Of a stretch of DNA of 64,000 nt, positions 42,069 through 51,593 are shown in pieces (within the stretch, counting starts at the first letter, position 1; each line of letters begins with the position of its first letter). Origin of the DNA: CF-39 sp035651155 (lineage in GTDB: Bacteria > Chloroflexota > Limnocylindria > P2-11E); assembly GCA_035651155.1 (NCBI GenBank), contig DASRGG010000011.1, positions 62,001 through 126,000 on the forward strand, given 5' to 3'. Under the pieces are notes generated by a model. That model saw only the letters and a list, made by a program, of their open reading frames with translations, did not search any database and had not been told where the DNA came from. Position numbers and translations under genes: made by a program.

Positions 42069-44094
42069 CGGAGGCGCCGAGCCCACGCAGCCACGCGCGA
42101 AGCCGGCGGTGCAGCTCGGTCGCGCCAACGACCGGTCCGTCCAGAGGCCACTCCGCGGGATGCAGGATGAACGCGTCCTCCTGCCAGCCACCGAGCCCGC
42201 CATGCGAGCCGATCTGGTCCTCGAACCCGATGGCCTCTCCGGTCGCGGGATCGTAGCGGCCGAGGACGACGAGATCGCCACAGTTGCGCATCGCGTCCAG
42301 GCGCTCGAGCCCTGCCGCCGCGTGCGGTCCGTAGGGCGCGAGCGGATCGCTGCCCAGGGTCCGGCCGCCGCGCAGCGTGCGCGTTCCGCCGCGCGCGAGC
42401 ACGATGGTGTCGCCGTCGCGCGTGCGCACCATCACGAAGCCGACCCCCGGATGCGCGACCAGTCCCGCGATGAGCCGGGGATAGCGCGCGTCGATGTCCT
42501 CACGCGTGGCGCGGCCGGGAAGACGCGGCAGCGAGACGTGCGCGAGGTTGCCGGAGGCCGCGACGACGAGCTCGGGCGGATCGCCGTCGCCGTGCGCGCC
42601 GCCCGCCCGCGGCCGTAGCGGACGCAGTGCCCCGCCGAGGGCCGAGAAGGCCTCGAGATGGAGAGTGAACAGCCGCCCGCCGTGCTCGGACGACGCGGCC
42701 GCGTGGGTCTCGATGCCCTCGCCCATGAGCGATCCGATCACGTCCGCGAGCTTCTCCTTGAACCGCGCGTGGAACATCGGTCCCGGCGTCTGTCCGTGGT
42801 CGGAGAGCACCACGAAGCGGTACCGCCGGGGCGCGTCGAGCGCGGCCTTCTCGAGCAGACCGACGATGCGGTCGATGCCGCGGAGCGCCTGGCGCGCCTC
42901 GACGCGATCGACGCCGGCGTGATGCGCGATCTCGTCGTAGTCGACGAGGTCGGCGTAGATCACCGGCACGCCGCGATACATCTCCTCGATGACGAGAGAC
43001 GCGACGAGATGCCGGAGGACGACGTTCGTGGCGGCGCGCGCGAACGGATACGGGAACGCGCGCGCGCCCCGTGGCTCCGCACCGCGCGCGCTCTCCAACC
43101 GCGCCTGCACGACCTCCTTCACGATCTCGCCGACGGACAGCACGAGCCAGCGTAGATAGGCGTACGGACTCACGAAGAACCAGTCGATGACGTGGCTGCG
43201 TCGAAGCTCGCGCGCCGGATCGTCGACGGTCGCCGCCGTCAAGAAGCTCCGCCGCGCGTCGCCCGAGAGCAGGTTGCCCACCGATGCGCCGTCCGCGAGC
43301 AGGCCGTCGCCGTCGGAGATCCGTCGCATGATGTCGCGCGCGTCACGCGGATGGTTCGATACGAAGAGGCGGCCGTCCTCCTTCTCGAACCAGCGGAAGC
43401 CCGGTATCCCGTCGTTGTTGCCGTGGAGGATCCCTGCCTGGCTCGCGGAGGTCTGCGTCGGGAGGAGCGGCGTCCACACGTCGAGCGTCACGTTCCCCGT
43501 CGCGAGCCAGCGCGCGAGCGTCGGCGTAAGGCCATCGTGGATCGCGCGCTCGAGCGCCGGATGCGCCAGTCCGTCGATCTGCACGAATACCACGCCCGGG
43601 CCGGCCACGCGCTCGCGCGGGCTGCGTGCCGCGAGCTGGCGCACGAGGGTGCCGAAGAATGAGTCGTCGTTCGCGATGGACAGTCCCGCCGCAAGCAGCG
43701 TATGGGTGACCGCGTAGATCGCCGCGCCGCCGATCGCGCTCCGCGTGCCGTCGATCCCGATGCCGGCCGACAGCCGCGCGACCGCGAGCAGCGCGAGCGC
43801 CTGGAGCACGAGCGTGCCCGCGCCGACGAGCATCACCGACACGCCCGAGAGGAGCGCGATGAGCACCGGACGCGTCACGATCGCCACGAGCGCGAGCGCG
43901 AGCGCCGCGACGACCGCTACGGGCGCGTCGCGGACGGCGATCCCGGGGACGAGCCACGCGGTCACGCCGAAGGCCGCGACGGACGTGGCGAAGATCAAGG
44001 CGCCGTGCCACGCGACCGTGTGCCATCCGCCGCTCCATCGCCAGAGGAGGTGCAGCTGCCTGCGGTAGAAGCCCGTGATACCGAGCGGATCCAC
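42034..44094 (-). CDS. Membrane-anchored alkaline-phosphatase-superfamily phosphodiesterase
   Basis: A 686-residue protein. Residues 1-150 contain about four helices resembling the phage holin 4 / DUF-type membrane module (AWHGALIFATSVAAFGVTAW and VLIALLSGVSVMLVGAGTLV). The catalytic part belongs to the type I phosphodiesterase/nucleotide pyrophosphatase family: VVFVQIDGLAHPALE (metal Asp), TQTSASQAGILHGNN (nucleophile Ser/Thr), YADLVDYDEIAHHAGVD and VVLSDHGQTPG (metal Asp/His), with a final GSHGGLGGW. The substrate is unknown. The GTG at 44094 is chosen; it is divergent from the MBL gene with 33 bp between the starts. Confidence 0.85.
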   Translation of the reverse strand: MDPLGITGFYRRQLHLLWRWSGGWHTVAWHGALIFATSVAAFGVTAWLVPGIAVRDAPVAVVAALALALVAIVTRPVLIALLSGVSVMLVGAGTLVLQALALLAVARLSAGIGIDGTRSAIGGAAIYAVTHTLLAAGLSIANDDSFFGTLVRQLAARSPRERVAGPGVVFVQIDGLAHPALERAIHDGLTPTLARWLATGNVTLDVWTPLLPTQTSASQAGILHGNNDGIPGFRWFEKEDGRLFVSNHPRDARDIMRRISDGDGLLADGASVGNLLSGDARRSFLTAATVDDPARELRRSHVIDWFFVSPYAYLRWLVLSVGEIVKEVVQARLESARGAEPRGARAFPYPFARAATNVVLRHLVASLVIEEMYRGVPVIYADLVDYDEIAHHAGVDRVEARQALRGIDRIVGLLEKAALDAPRRYRFVVLSDHGQTPGPMFHARFKEKLADVIGSLMGEGIETHAAASSEHGGRLFTLHLEAFSALGGALRPLRPRAGGAHGDGDPPELVVAASGNLAHVSLPRLPGRATREDIDARYPRLIAGLVAHPGVGFVMVRTRDGDTIVLARGGTRTLRGGRTLGSDPLAPYGPHAAAGLERLDAMRNCGDLVVLGRYDPATGEAIGFEDQIGSHGGLGGWQEDAFILHPAEWPLDGPVVGATELHRRLRAWLRGLGASATAPADRCATA

Positions 44095-44127
44095 GACGTC
44101 GGCACGGTATACGCATACGCTGGGTCG

Positions 44128-44895
44128 ATGGGTGCCGCCCGCGCCGCGCTCCACTTCCTCGGCCATTCGACCGCGCTCGTCGACATCGACGGCACGCGCA
44201 TCCTGACCGATCCCCTGCTCGTGAGCGGTCTCGGCCCGATCCGTCGCCGGCCGCACGCCACCCACGACGGGCTCCAGGGGATCACGCCGGATGCAGTCGT
44301 CATTTCCCATGCCCACCACGATCACCTGCACCTTCCGTCCCTGCGCCGCTTGGTCGGACGACCGCCGCTCATCGTTCCCGCCGGGCTCGGACGGCTCGTC
44401 GCGCGCGACGGCCACGACGTCACCGAGATCTCGCCGGGCGAGCGGCTGCGCGTCGGCGGCCTCACGATCGAGGCGACCCAGGCGCTCCACCATCCCGGGC
44501 GCGGGCCGCTCGGGCCGGCGGCGATCGCCATCGGGTTCCGCATCGCCGGCTCGACGCGCGTGTACTTCGCCGGCGACACCGACCTCTTCCCGGGCATGCG
44601 CGACCTCGCCGGATCGGTGGACGTCGCGCTCCTGCCCGTGTGGGGCTGGGGACCGACGATCGGTGCCGGCCATCTCGATCCGCTGCGCGCCGCGCAGGCC
44701 GTGACGTGCATACGACCGCGCTTGGCGGTCCCGATCCACTGGGGCACGTTCTATCCGCTCGGGCTCGCGCGCTTCTGCCCGCGTCCGCTCGAGCGTCCGC
44801 CGCTCGACTTCGCGGAGGAGGTCGCGAGGATCGCGCCGGCCACCGACGTGCGCGTCCTCGCGCCCGGCGACCGGATCGAGCTCTCGGCCTCGTGA
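44128..44895 (+). CDS. MBL-fold metal-dependent hydrolase (UlaG/YtnP-like)
   Basis: A 255-residue metallo-beta-lactamase-fold protein. The zinc motif is ISHAHHDHLHLPSL (H-x-H-x-D-H), with later metal ligands HHPGR, FAGDTDLF and PIHWGTF. The N-terminal LHFLGHSTALVDIDGTRILT is typical of UlaG/UPF0173-like hydrolases. The substrate is unknown. Its stop overlaps the GTG of the lhgO gene (GTGA), so the two are probably co-translated. Confidence 0.88.
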   Translation: MGAARAALHFLGHSTALVDIDGTRILTDPLLVSGLGPIRRRPHATHDGLQGITPDAVVISHAHHDHLHLPSLRRLVGRPPLIVPAGLGRLVARDGHDVTEISPGERLRVGGLTIEATQALHHPGRGPLGPAAIAIGFRIAGSTRVYFAGDTDLFPGMRDLAGSVDVALLPVWGWGPTIGAGHLDPLRAAQAVTCIRPRLAVPIHWGTFYPLGLARFCPRPLERPPLDFAEEVARIAPATDVRVLAPGDRIELSAS

Positions 44896-46094
44896 CCTCG
44901 CGCTACGACGTCGCCGTGATCGGCGCGGGCATCCTCGGCCTCGCGACCGCGCGCGAGCTCGTCCTGCGCGATCCCGCGCGCCGCGTCGTCGTCCTCGAGA
45001 AGGAGCCGGGCCCGGCCGCGCATCAGACCGGACACAACAGCGGCGTGATCCATTCCGGGCTGTACTACGCGCCGGGGTCGGAAAAGGCGCGACTCTGCGT
45101 CACGGGGCGCACGCTCATGCTCGAGTACTGCACCGCGCACGGCGTGCCGTTCGACGTGTGCGGGAAGCTCGTCGTGGCGAGCGACGAGACCGAGCTCGGT
45201 CCGCTCGCGCGGCTGCACGAGCGCGGCGTGGCCAACGGCCTTTCGGGTCTCCGGTTCGTGGAGGGCGACGAGATACCCGCGATCGAGCCGGCGGTCCGCG
45301 GTGTGCGCGCGCTCCTCGTCCCCGAGGCGGCGATCGTCGACTACGCGCTCGTCGCGCGGACCCTCGCGGACGAGCTCCGCTCCCGCTCGGTCACGCTGCG
45401 GTACGGCTCCCTGGTCACGGGGCTGCGCGCCGTTCCCGGCGCCGTCGAGGTCGCCACCCCGCAGGGCGCGATCACCGCCCGCCACGTCATCGCCTGCGCG
45501 GGCCTGCATTCGGACCGCGTCGCGCGGATGGCCGGCGCGGCCGCGACGCCGAAGATCGTGCCCTTCCGCGGCGACTACTACGTCCTGCGGCCCGAGAGGC
45601 GCGCGCTCATCCGCGGCCTCGTGTATCCCGTGCCCGATCCTCGCTTCCCGTTCCTCGGCATCCACTTCACGCGGCGCATCGACGGCGAGGTCTGGGTCGG
45701 GCCCAACGCCGTGCTCGCGCTCGCGCGTGAGGGCTACCGGCGGACCGACATCGACCTCCGCGATCTCGTCGAATCGCTCGGCTATTCGGGCTTCCGGCGG
45801 CTCGCGGCGAGGTACTGGCGCACCGGGTCCGTCGAGATGGCGCGCGACTACGTGAAGGCGCTGTTCGTCTCCGCCCTCCGGCGCTACGTCCCCGAGCTGA
45901 CCGCGGCCGACCTGCTCCCCGGACCATCCGGGGTGAGAGCGCAGGCGCTCGACGAGGACGGACGTCTGCTCGACGACTTCGCGTTCGACACGGTGGGCAG
46001 GATCCTCAACGTGCGCAACGCGCCGTCGCCCGCGGCCACATCCTCGCTCGCGCTGGCCCGCGAGTTCGTCGATCGGCTCGAGCGCGCCGCCTGA
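44892..46094 (+). CDS. lhgO: L-2-hydroxyglutarate oxidase
   Basis: An FAD-dependent oxidase that converts L-2-hydroxyglutarate to 2-oxoglutarate. The N-terminal dinucleotide-binding motif is VAVIGAGILGLATARELVLR. The family-specific TGHNSGVIHSGLYYAPGSEK and GIHFTRRIDGEVWVGPNAVL blocks are present, with the C-terminal RGDYYVL, RYVPEL and VRAQALDEDGRLLDDFAF. It has 400 residues. It removes a side product of central metabolism and can feed electrons to the quinone pool. The GTG start overlaps the MBL stop. A strong terminator follows. Confidence 0.93.
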   Translation: MTSRYDVAVIGAGILGLATARELVLRDPARRVVVLEKEPGPAAHQTGHNSGVIHSGLYYAPGSEKARLCVTGRTLMLEYCTAHGVPFDVCGKLVVASDETELGPLARLHERGVANGLSGLRFVEGDEIPAIEPAVRGVRALLVPEAAIVDYALVARTLADELRSRSVTLRYGSLVTGLRAVPGAVEVATPQGAITARHVIACAGLHSDRVARMAGAAATPKIVPFRGDYYVLRPERRALIRGLVYPVPDPRFPFLGIHFTRRIDGEVWVGPNAVLALAREGYRRTDIDLRDLVESLGYSGFRRLAARYWRTGSVEMARDYVKALFVSALRRYVPELTAADLLPGPSGVRAQALDEDGRLLDDFAFDTVGRILNVRNAPSPAATSSLALAREFVDRLERAA

Positions 46095-46127
46095 CGTCCC
46101 GCCGCACGCACCCGCGAGCGCGACGAG

Positions 46128-46157
46128 GAAGAGGCCCGCCTTTCGGCGGGCCTCTTC
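46128..46157. terminator. Bidirectional intrinsic terminator-like hairpin
   Basis: A perfect 13-bp inverted repeat GAAGAGGCCCGCC with loop TTTC and its complement, between the 3' ends of convergent lhgO and groEL. There is no T-tract after it, which is common for terminators in such GC-rich genomes. Confidence 0.8.
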
Positions 46158-46186
46158 GCGTGTGCCTGTGCGGCGGTCTGGACTGG

Positions 46187-47818
46187 CTAGTAGTCCATCC
46201 CACCACCCGGGGGCATCGCGGGAGCCTTCTCCTTCTCGGGAAGGTCCGTGACGAGCGCCTCGGTGGTGAGGATCATCGACGCGATCGAGACCGCGTTCTC
46301 GACGGCCGAGCGAACGACCTTCGCCGGGTCGATGATGCCGGCCTTCGTCAGGTCGACGATCTCGTTCTTGATGACCTCGTAGCCCCAGGCGTTGGACTTC
46401 ATCTCGTCCTGCTTGCGGCGGATCTGAGCGAGCATCACCGCGCCGTCCTGGCCGGCGTTCGCGCAGAGCTGGCGGAAGGGCTCCTCGAGCGCGCGGCGGA
46501 GGATCATCACGCCGGTCTTCTCGTCGCCCTCGGCCTTGACGTTGTCGAGCGCCTTGACCGCGTTGAGCAGGGTGACCTCACCGCCCGGCACCATGCCCTC
46601 CTCGACACCCGCACGGGCAGCGGAGAGCGCGTCCTCGACGCGGTGCTTCTTCTCCTTGAGCTCCACCTCGGTGGCCGCGCCGACCTTGACGACGGCGACG
46701 CCGCCGGCGAGCTTCGCGAGACGCTCCTGGAGCTTCTCCTTGTCGAAGTCGCTGGTGGTCTCCTCGATCTGCGCCTTGATCTGCTTGACCCGGGCCATGA
46801 TCTTTTCCTGCGAGCCGTGGCCCTCGACGAACGTGGTCTCGTCCTTGTCGGACGTCACGCGCCGAGCGCGGCCGAGGTCCTGGACCGTGGTCGAGTCGAG
46901 CTTGCGGCCCGCCTCTTCGGTGATCACGTTGCCGCCGGTGAGGATCGCGATGTCCTCGAGCATGGCCTTGCGGCGGTCGCCGAAGCCCGGCGCCTTCACG
47001 CCGAGGATGTTCAGCGTGCCGCGGAGCTTGTTCACGACGAGCGTGGCGAGCGCCTCGCCGTCGATGTCCTCCGCGACGATGACGAGGTTCTTGCTCACCT
47101 GCACGAGCTTCTCGAGCACCGGCAGGATGTCGGTGATCGCGGAGATCTTCTTGTCGGTGATGAGGATGTAGGGGTCCTCGATGACCGCTTCCATGCGGTC
47201 CGCGTTGGTGACGAAGTACGCCGAGATGTAGCCGCGGTCGATCTGCATGCCCTCGACGAACTCGGTCTCGAACTGCAGACCCTTCGACTCTTCGACGGTG
47301 ATGACGCCCTCGCGTCCGACCTTGTCCATGACGTCCGCGATCAGCTGCCCGATCTGCTCGTCGGCCGCGGAGATCGTCGCGATCTGCGCGATCTCCTCCT
47401 TGCCCTTCACTTCCTTCGCGTCGGCCTTGATCGCCTCGACGACGGCCTGGCCGCCCTTCTCGAGGCCGCGCTTCAGGAGCATCGGGTTCGCGCCCGCCGC
47501 GATGTTGCGCAGGCCCTCGTGGACGATCGCCTGGGCGAGGACCACCGAGGTGGTCGTGCCGTCACCAGCGATGTCGTTCGTCTTGGTCGCGGCCTCCTTG
47601 AGGAGCTGCGCGCCCATGTTCTCGAACGGGTCCTCGAGCTCGACCTCGCGCGCGACGGTGACGCCGTCGTGCGTGACGGTCGGCGCGCCGAACTTCTTGT
47701 CGAGCGCGACGTTGCGGCCCTTCGGGCCGAGCGTGGTCTTGACCGCGTTGGCCATGACGTCGACGCCCTGCTTCAGCTTCTTGCGGGCGTCGTCCGTGAA
47801 GACGAGCTGCTTCGGCAT
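46187..47818 (-). CDS. groEL: Chaperonin GroEL
   Basis: The 60-kDa chaperonin subunit that folds proteins in a double ring with GroES. Diagnostic segments are VMANAVKTTLGPKGRNVALD, APTVTHDGVTVAREVELEDP, TNDIAGDGTTTSVVLAQAIV, ILGVKAPGFGDRRKAMLEDI and the C-terminal AMPPGGGMDY. It has 543 residues. The ATG at 47818 has an AGGAGAAAGG site. It is 8 bp downstream of groES. Control by HrcA through the CIRCE element upstream of groES is expected. Confidence 0.98.
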   Translation of the reverse strand: MPKQLVFTDDARKKLKQGVDVMANAVKTTLGPKGRNVALDKKFGAPTVTHDGVTVAREVELEDPFENMGAQLLKEAATKTNDIAGDGTTTSVVLAQAIVHEGLRNIAAGANPMLLKRGLEKGGQAVVEAIKADAKEVKGKEEIAQIATISAADEQIGQLIADVMDKVGREGVITVEESKGLQFETEFVEGMQIDRGYISAYFVTNADRMEAVIEDPYILITDKKISAITDILPVLEKLVQVSKNLVIVAEDIDGEALATLVVNKLRGTLNILGVKAPGFGDRRKAMLEDIAILTGGNVITEEAGRKLDSTTVQDLGRARRVTSDKDETTFVEGHGSQEKIMARVKQIKAQIEETTSDFDKEKLQERLAKLAGGVAVVKVGAATEVELKEKKHRVEDALSAARAGVEEGMVPGGEVTLLNAVKALDNVKAEGDEKTGVMILRRALEEPFRQLCANAGQDGAVMLAQIRRKQDEMKSNAWGYEVIKNEIVDLTKAGIIDPAKVVRSAVENAVSIASMILTTEALVTDLPEKEKAPAMPPGGGMDY

Positions 47819-47826
47819 CCTTTCTC

Positions 47827-48138
47827 CTACCCTTCGACGATCGCGAGCACGTCGTCCTGGTTGAGAACGAGCAGCTCCTCGCCGTCCATCTTGAATTCGG
47901 TCCCCGAGTACTTCTGGTACAGCACGCGGTCGCCGACCGCGAGGGTCATCTCGACCTTGTTGCCGTGCTTGTCGGTCCCGCCGGGACCGACCGCCAGGAC
48001 CCTGCCTTCCTGCGGCTTTTCCTTCGCCGTGTCCGGAAGAACGATCCCGCTCTTGGTGACTTCCTCGCGTTCGAGGGCCTTCACCACGACGCGGGCGCCG
48101 AGCGGCTTGAGCTTCAGCTTTTCTGCGACAGCTGGCAC
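47827..48138 (-). CDS. groES: Co-chaperonin GroES
   Basis: The 10-kDa lid of the chaperonin, 103 residues. It contains LKPLGARVVVKALEREEVTK, SGIVLPDTAKEKPQEGRVLA, VGPGG and GDRVLYQKYSGTEFKMDGEE, then LLVLNQDDVLAIVEG, including the mobile loop around KSGIVLPD. The GTG start at 48138 has a GAGGGGG site 6 bp upstream. It is first in a groES-groEL operon with a CIRCE operator 56 bp upstream. Confidence 0.97.
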   Translation of the reverse strand: MPAVAEKLKLKPLGARVVVKALEREEVTKSGIVLPDTAKEKPQEGRVLAVGPGGTDKHGNKVEMTLAVGDRVLYQKYSGTEFKMDGEELLVLNQDDVLAIVEG

Positions 48139-48193
48139 CTGTTTCCCCCTCTTTCTCGCCCATGCCGATAGATGGCCGGGGCCGAAACTTGGA

Positions 48194-48220
48194 TTAGCAC
48201 TCGCCCTGTGAGACTGCCAA
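48194..48220. promoter_or_regulatory. CIRCE operator (HrcA) of groES-groEL
   Basis: TTAGCACTC, nine bases, then GACTGCCAA. The left arm is identical to the CIRCE consensus TTAGCACTC-N9-GAGTGCTAA and the right arm matches seven of nine positions. It overlaps a possible promoter on the minus strand (TTGGCA, 18 bp, TAATCC). Repression by HrcA is expected from the family; hrcA itself is not in the window. Confidence 0.85.
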
Positions 48221-48247
48221 CACTCTAGGACAGGCGGAAAAACGCTG

Positions 48248-50326
48248 TCAAGAAGCCCCCGGCGCGCTGCCGGCGATGGGCGCGGGAGCCTCGACCAGGA
48301 CGCGGTCCTTCCCGGCACGTTTTGCGGCGTACAGCATCGCATCGGCGACCTCGAGGACCTGCTCGGCCGTCCGTCCGGGCCGCCACGCGGCCACACCGGC
48401 GCTCACGGTGATCGCGGTCTGCGGCTCGGCGCGACCCTGCGCCTCGACGGCATCGCGCACGCGCTCGGCCGCGATCCTCGCCTCGTTCAGGTCGCCGTGC
48501 GGGACGAGGACCAGGAACTCGTCGCCGCCGGTCCGGAACGACACGTCGGAGGTGCGCAGCGTGCGCTTCAGCGTGTTCGCGAATCCGCGGAGCGCGAGGT
48601 CGCCCATCTCGTGTCCGAAGGTGTCGTTCACCTGCTTCAGACCGTCCACGTCGAGCGCGACGACCGCGTACGGACGGCCGTGGCGCGTCGCGAGCGACTG
48701 CACCACCCGTAGCTGCTCCTGCAGGAAGTGCCGGTTGAAGAGACCGGTGAGGCCATCGGTCACCGCCTGCCGCTGCGCGGTCTCGAGCACGCGCCGGTTG
48801 GCGAGCGCGAGCGCGACCCGGTCCGCGGCCGCACGGATGAAGGTGTCCTCCACCACCGACCCCACGGTGGGCTGCAGGAAGAGGGCGCCCATCGGCTCGC
48901 CGCCGGCCATGAGCGGGGCGCACACGTATCCCTGGCTTCCCTCCGCGAACGGCATGTGCGGGCACACGACCGGATCGCTCGCCGACGCCACCTGGAACAC
49001 GCGACCGCTGCGGATCGCCGGGCAGCTCGTGGGGCCGCTCACGACGGGGTGCGCGGTCGCGGCACCCGCGGTGCCGGCGGGCTCCAGGAGCGCGAGCGAC
49101 GGATCGACGAAGAGCGTCGTGGCCGCGAGGAGTCGGAAGCCCTGCGCCACCGACCGTGCCGCGACCTGCGCGGTCGAGGCCTCGTCGCCGGCGAGCGACA
49201 GCGCCTCGACGAGCTGATTCATCCCCTCGAGCACCTTCATGCGGCCGGCCAGGGTCTCGCGCTCACGGCGCACCTCCTCGAGCGCGAGGTACGACGCGAT
49301 CGCGGGCGCCGCGGATTCGGCGAGCACCTCGCCGAGACGCACTTCGCGTCCGGTCCAGTCGCGCGGCGCGGCGGTCGACAGGACGAGCTGGCCGATGAGC
49401 TCGCCACGGTGGATGAGCGGGACGAAGAGTCCCGCGCCGACGTGGTACTGGCCGCGCAGGAGAGGGTTCACCATCGTCTCGGTCGCGATGTCCTTGACGA
49501 TCACGGACCGGCGCGTGCGCATCGCGCGCTGGCGCGGCGAGTCGCGCCTGCGGCGGTCGGCGACGAATGGCTCGATCGTCCCGTCGACCCCGATCGTGTA
49601 CCCGGTCTGGTCGGCTTCCGGGCCGCTGAAGAAGAACACCCGGTCGATGCCGAGCGCGCTCCGCGCGGACTCGTGCACGGCGCGCAGCAGCTCGCCGAGG
49701 TCGCGGGCGCGTGCGATCGCGAGCGCGGTCGAGCGCGAGATCTCCAGCTCCTCGTTCTGAAGGCCCAGCTCGTTGGATCGCTGACGGAGCGCGGCGCGGG
49801 TCTCCTGCATGGTCCGCGTGATGAGCGTGGTCATCGCGACGAGCGCGACGAAGGCGGAGAGGCTGATGGCGCCAAGCCCCCAGAGGCTGGTGTTCCCCCG
49901 CGAGAGAAGCCCGTCGCTGATGAGGATGGTCACGTAGAGGACGAGACCGATGGCGCCGACGACGATCGTGCTCGAGATGCGCATCGCGAACGTCGTCGCG
50001 AGCGTCGGGAAGAGGAAGAAGACGAAGTACGGCGACGCCGCGCCCCCCGTGAGCACGAGCAGCACCGCGCCGATGACCTGCGTGATGCTCGTCCCGATCG
50101 TGAAGCGCAGGCGCCCGAAGATCGCCTTGGGGATCGCGTGGAACCAGAGGATGGCGAAGACGCCGAGCAGCGCCGCGCTGAAGAGCAGCCCGACGCGCGC
50201 GATGGGGCCGGTCGTCGGCAGCGCCGCGGATCCGACGAGGAGGCCCGCGATGCCCCAGGTCGCCACCTCGGACGCGAGCCGGATGCGGCGCTCGTAGCCG
50301 CTCTCGACGTGCTCCCGCGTCGACAC
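48248..50326 (-). CDS. Membrane GAF-GAF-GGDEF diguanylate cyclase
   Basis: A 692-residue protein. About six transmembrane helices (residues 20-175; TIVVGAIGLVLYVTILI) precede a coiled linker, a first GAF domain (about 195-350), a second GAF domain (about 365-520, with FVDPSLALLEPA and VVCPHMPFAEGSQGYVCAPL) and a GGDEF domain. The cyclase active site is RTGGDEFLVLVP, and an I-site RTSD lies five residues upstream, so product inhibition by c-di-GMP is expected. The GTG start is at 50326. It is divergent from the enolase-like gene and upstream of the CIRCE region. Confidence 0.94.
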   Translation of the reverse strand: MSTREHVESGYERRIRLASEVATWGIAGLLVGSAALPTTGPIARVGLLFSAALLGVFAILWFHAIPKAIFGRLRFTIGTSITQVIGAVLLVLTGGAASPYFVFFLFPTLATTFAMRISSTIVVGAIGLVLYVTILISDGLLSRGNTSLWGLGAISLSAFVALVAMTTLITRTMQETRAALRQRSNELGLQNEELEISRSTALAIARARDLGELLRAVHESARSALGIDRVFFFSGPEADQTGYTIGVDGTIEPFVADRRRRDSPRQRAMRTRRSVIVKDIATETMVNPLLRGQYHVGAGLFVPLIHRGELIGQLVLSTAAPRDWTGREVRLGEVLAESAAPAIASYLALEEVRRERETLAGRMKVLEGMNQLVEALSLAGDEASTAQVAARSVAQGFRLLAATTLFVDPSLALLEPAGTAGAATAHPVVSGPTSCPAIRSGRVFQVASASDPVVCPHMPFAEGSQGYVCAPLMAGGEPMGALFLQPTVGSVVEDTFIRAAADRVALALANRRVLETAQRQAVTDGLTGLFNRHFLQEQLRVVQSLATRHGRPYAVVALDVDGLKQVNDTFGHEMGDLALRGFANTLKRTLRTSDVSFRTGGDEFLVLVPHGDLNEARIAAERVRDAVEAQGRAEPQTAITVSAGVAAWRPGRTAEQVLEVADAMLYAAKRAGKDRVLVEAPAPIAGSAPGAS

Positions 50327-50383
50327 TCGGGCAATGGTGCGATAACTCGGTTAGCCTGTCGCGGTCGAGCGGAGGTGAACTTT

Positions 50384-51508
50384 CTGAAGATCGCGAAGCT
50401 CGCCACCCACGTGCTCGAGGGCAAGGCGGAGCGCGCCATCCAGTTCGGCGCGGGGTCCTACGGCACGTTCACCGCGACGCTCGTCGAGATCACGACCGAC
50501 GACGGGATCACCGGCGTCGGCGAGTGCATCGCGCGGCGCGCGCCGCGCGTCGTCGACACGGTCGTGCGCGATCTGCTCTGGCCGGTCATCGAAGGACGCG
50601 ATCCGCGCGACGTCGCCGGGCTCTGGGACGGCATGTTCGCGCGCCTCCGGCCCTGGGGGCACGACCGCGGCTTCGTGCACGAAGGCATCTCGGGCGTCGA
50701 CCAGGCGCTCTGGGACATCCTCGCGCAAGCCGAGGGCGTGCCGCTCTACAAGGCGCTGCGGGGCGCGGGCCGCGACCGCGTCCCGGTCTACGGATCCAAG
50801 GTCTACACGGCCGATCTCCCCGCGATGGCGAGGGAGGCCGAGGCCGCGGTGAAGCGCGGGCACAAGGCCCTCAAGGTGCAGCTCGGACGCTCGGCGGAGC
50901 TCGGCGGTCCCAATGCCGACGTCGAGGTCTGCCGCGTCATCCGTGAAGCGATCGGACCGGACATCGAGATGGGCGCCGACGTGAACAGCGCGTACGACGC
51001 GGGGACGGCCATCCGCGTCTGCGAGCGCATCGCGAAGTACGACCTGTGGTTCCTCGAAGAGCCGGTCTTCCCCGACGACCTCGACGGCTACGAGCGCATC
51101 CGGCGCGTGTCGAGCGTGCCGCTCGCGTGCGGCGAATCGGAATTCGGGACGTTCGGATTCCGCGAGCTGTTCCGCCGCGGATTGATCGACATCGCGCAGC
51201 CGGACGTCGCGCGCGTGGGCGGCTTCACCGCGGCGCTGCGCGTCGGCGCGCTCGTGCAGGCGCACAACCTGCGCTACGCGCCGCACACCGGCTTCTCGTG
51301 CGGCGTCGCGCAGGTCGCGTCGCTGCACCTCTCCGCGGCGGTGCCGAACCTCTCGCGCTGCGAATGGATGTGGATCGACAATCCGCTCGCGGAGATCTTC
51401 GAGGAGCCGCTGCCACAGCCGAAGGACGGCGCGATCGCGATGCCGACGAAGCCGGGCCTGGGACTGCGGCTCGACCGCAAGAAGCTGGAGCGCTTCCGCA
51501 TCGACTGA
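50384..51508 (+). CDS. Enolase-superfamily protein (mandelate racemase/muconate lactonizing-like)
   Basis: A 374-residue member of the MR/MLE family. Metal ligands are the Asp in GADVNSAYDAG, the Glu in WFLEEPVFPDD and the Glu in ACGESEFGTFG. The base side has a His in YAPHTGFSCGV and the KALKVQL lysine region. The substrate is probably a hydroxy acid or sugar acid, unassigned. The start is unusual: an exact SD sequence GGAGGTGA (50371-50378) is followed, after 5 bp, by CTG AAG ATC (50384), which gives the typical N-terminus M-K-I. A GTG at 50375 lies inside the SD and is less likely. Confidence 0.88.
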   Translation: MKIAKLATHVLEGKAERAIQFGAGSYGTFTATLVEITTDDGITGVGECIARRAPRVVDTVVRDLLWPVIEGRDPRDVAGLWDGMFARLRPWGHDRGFVHEGISGVDQALWDILAQAEGVPLYKALRGAGRDRVPVYGSKVYTADLPAMAREAEAAVKRGHKALKVQLGRSAELGGPNADVEVCRVIREAIGPDIEMGADVNSAYDAGTAIRVCERIAKYDLWFLEEPVFPDDLDGYERIRRVSSVPLACGESEFGTFGFRELFRRGLIDIAQPDVARVGGFTAALRVGALVQAHNLRYAPHTGFSCGVAQVASLHLSAAVPNLSRCEWMWIDNPLAEIFEEPLPQPKDGAIAMPTKPGLGLRLDRKKLERFRID

Positions 51509-51593
51509 CGCGGCCGTGGAGGACGCTCGCGCGTCGCGTCGCGTACTCCGCCCGGCCGTGGCTCGAGGTATCGGAGCCAGCGGATGTTCGCTC

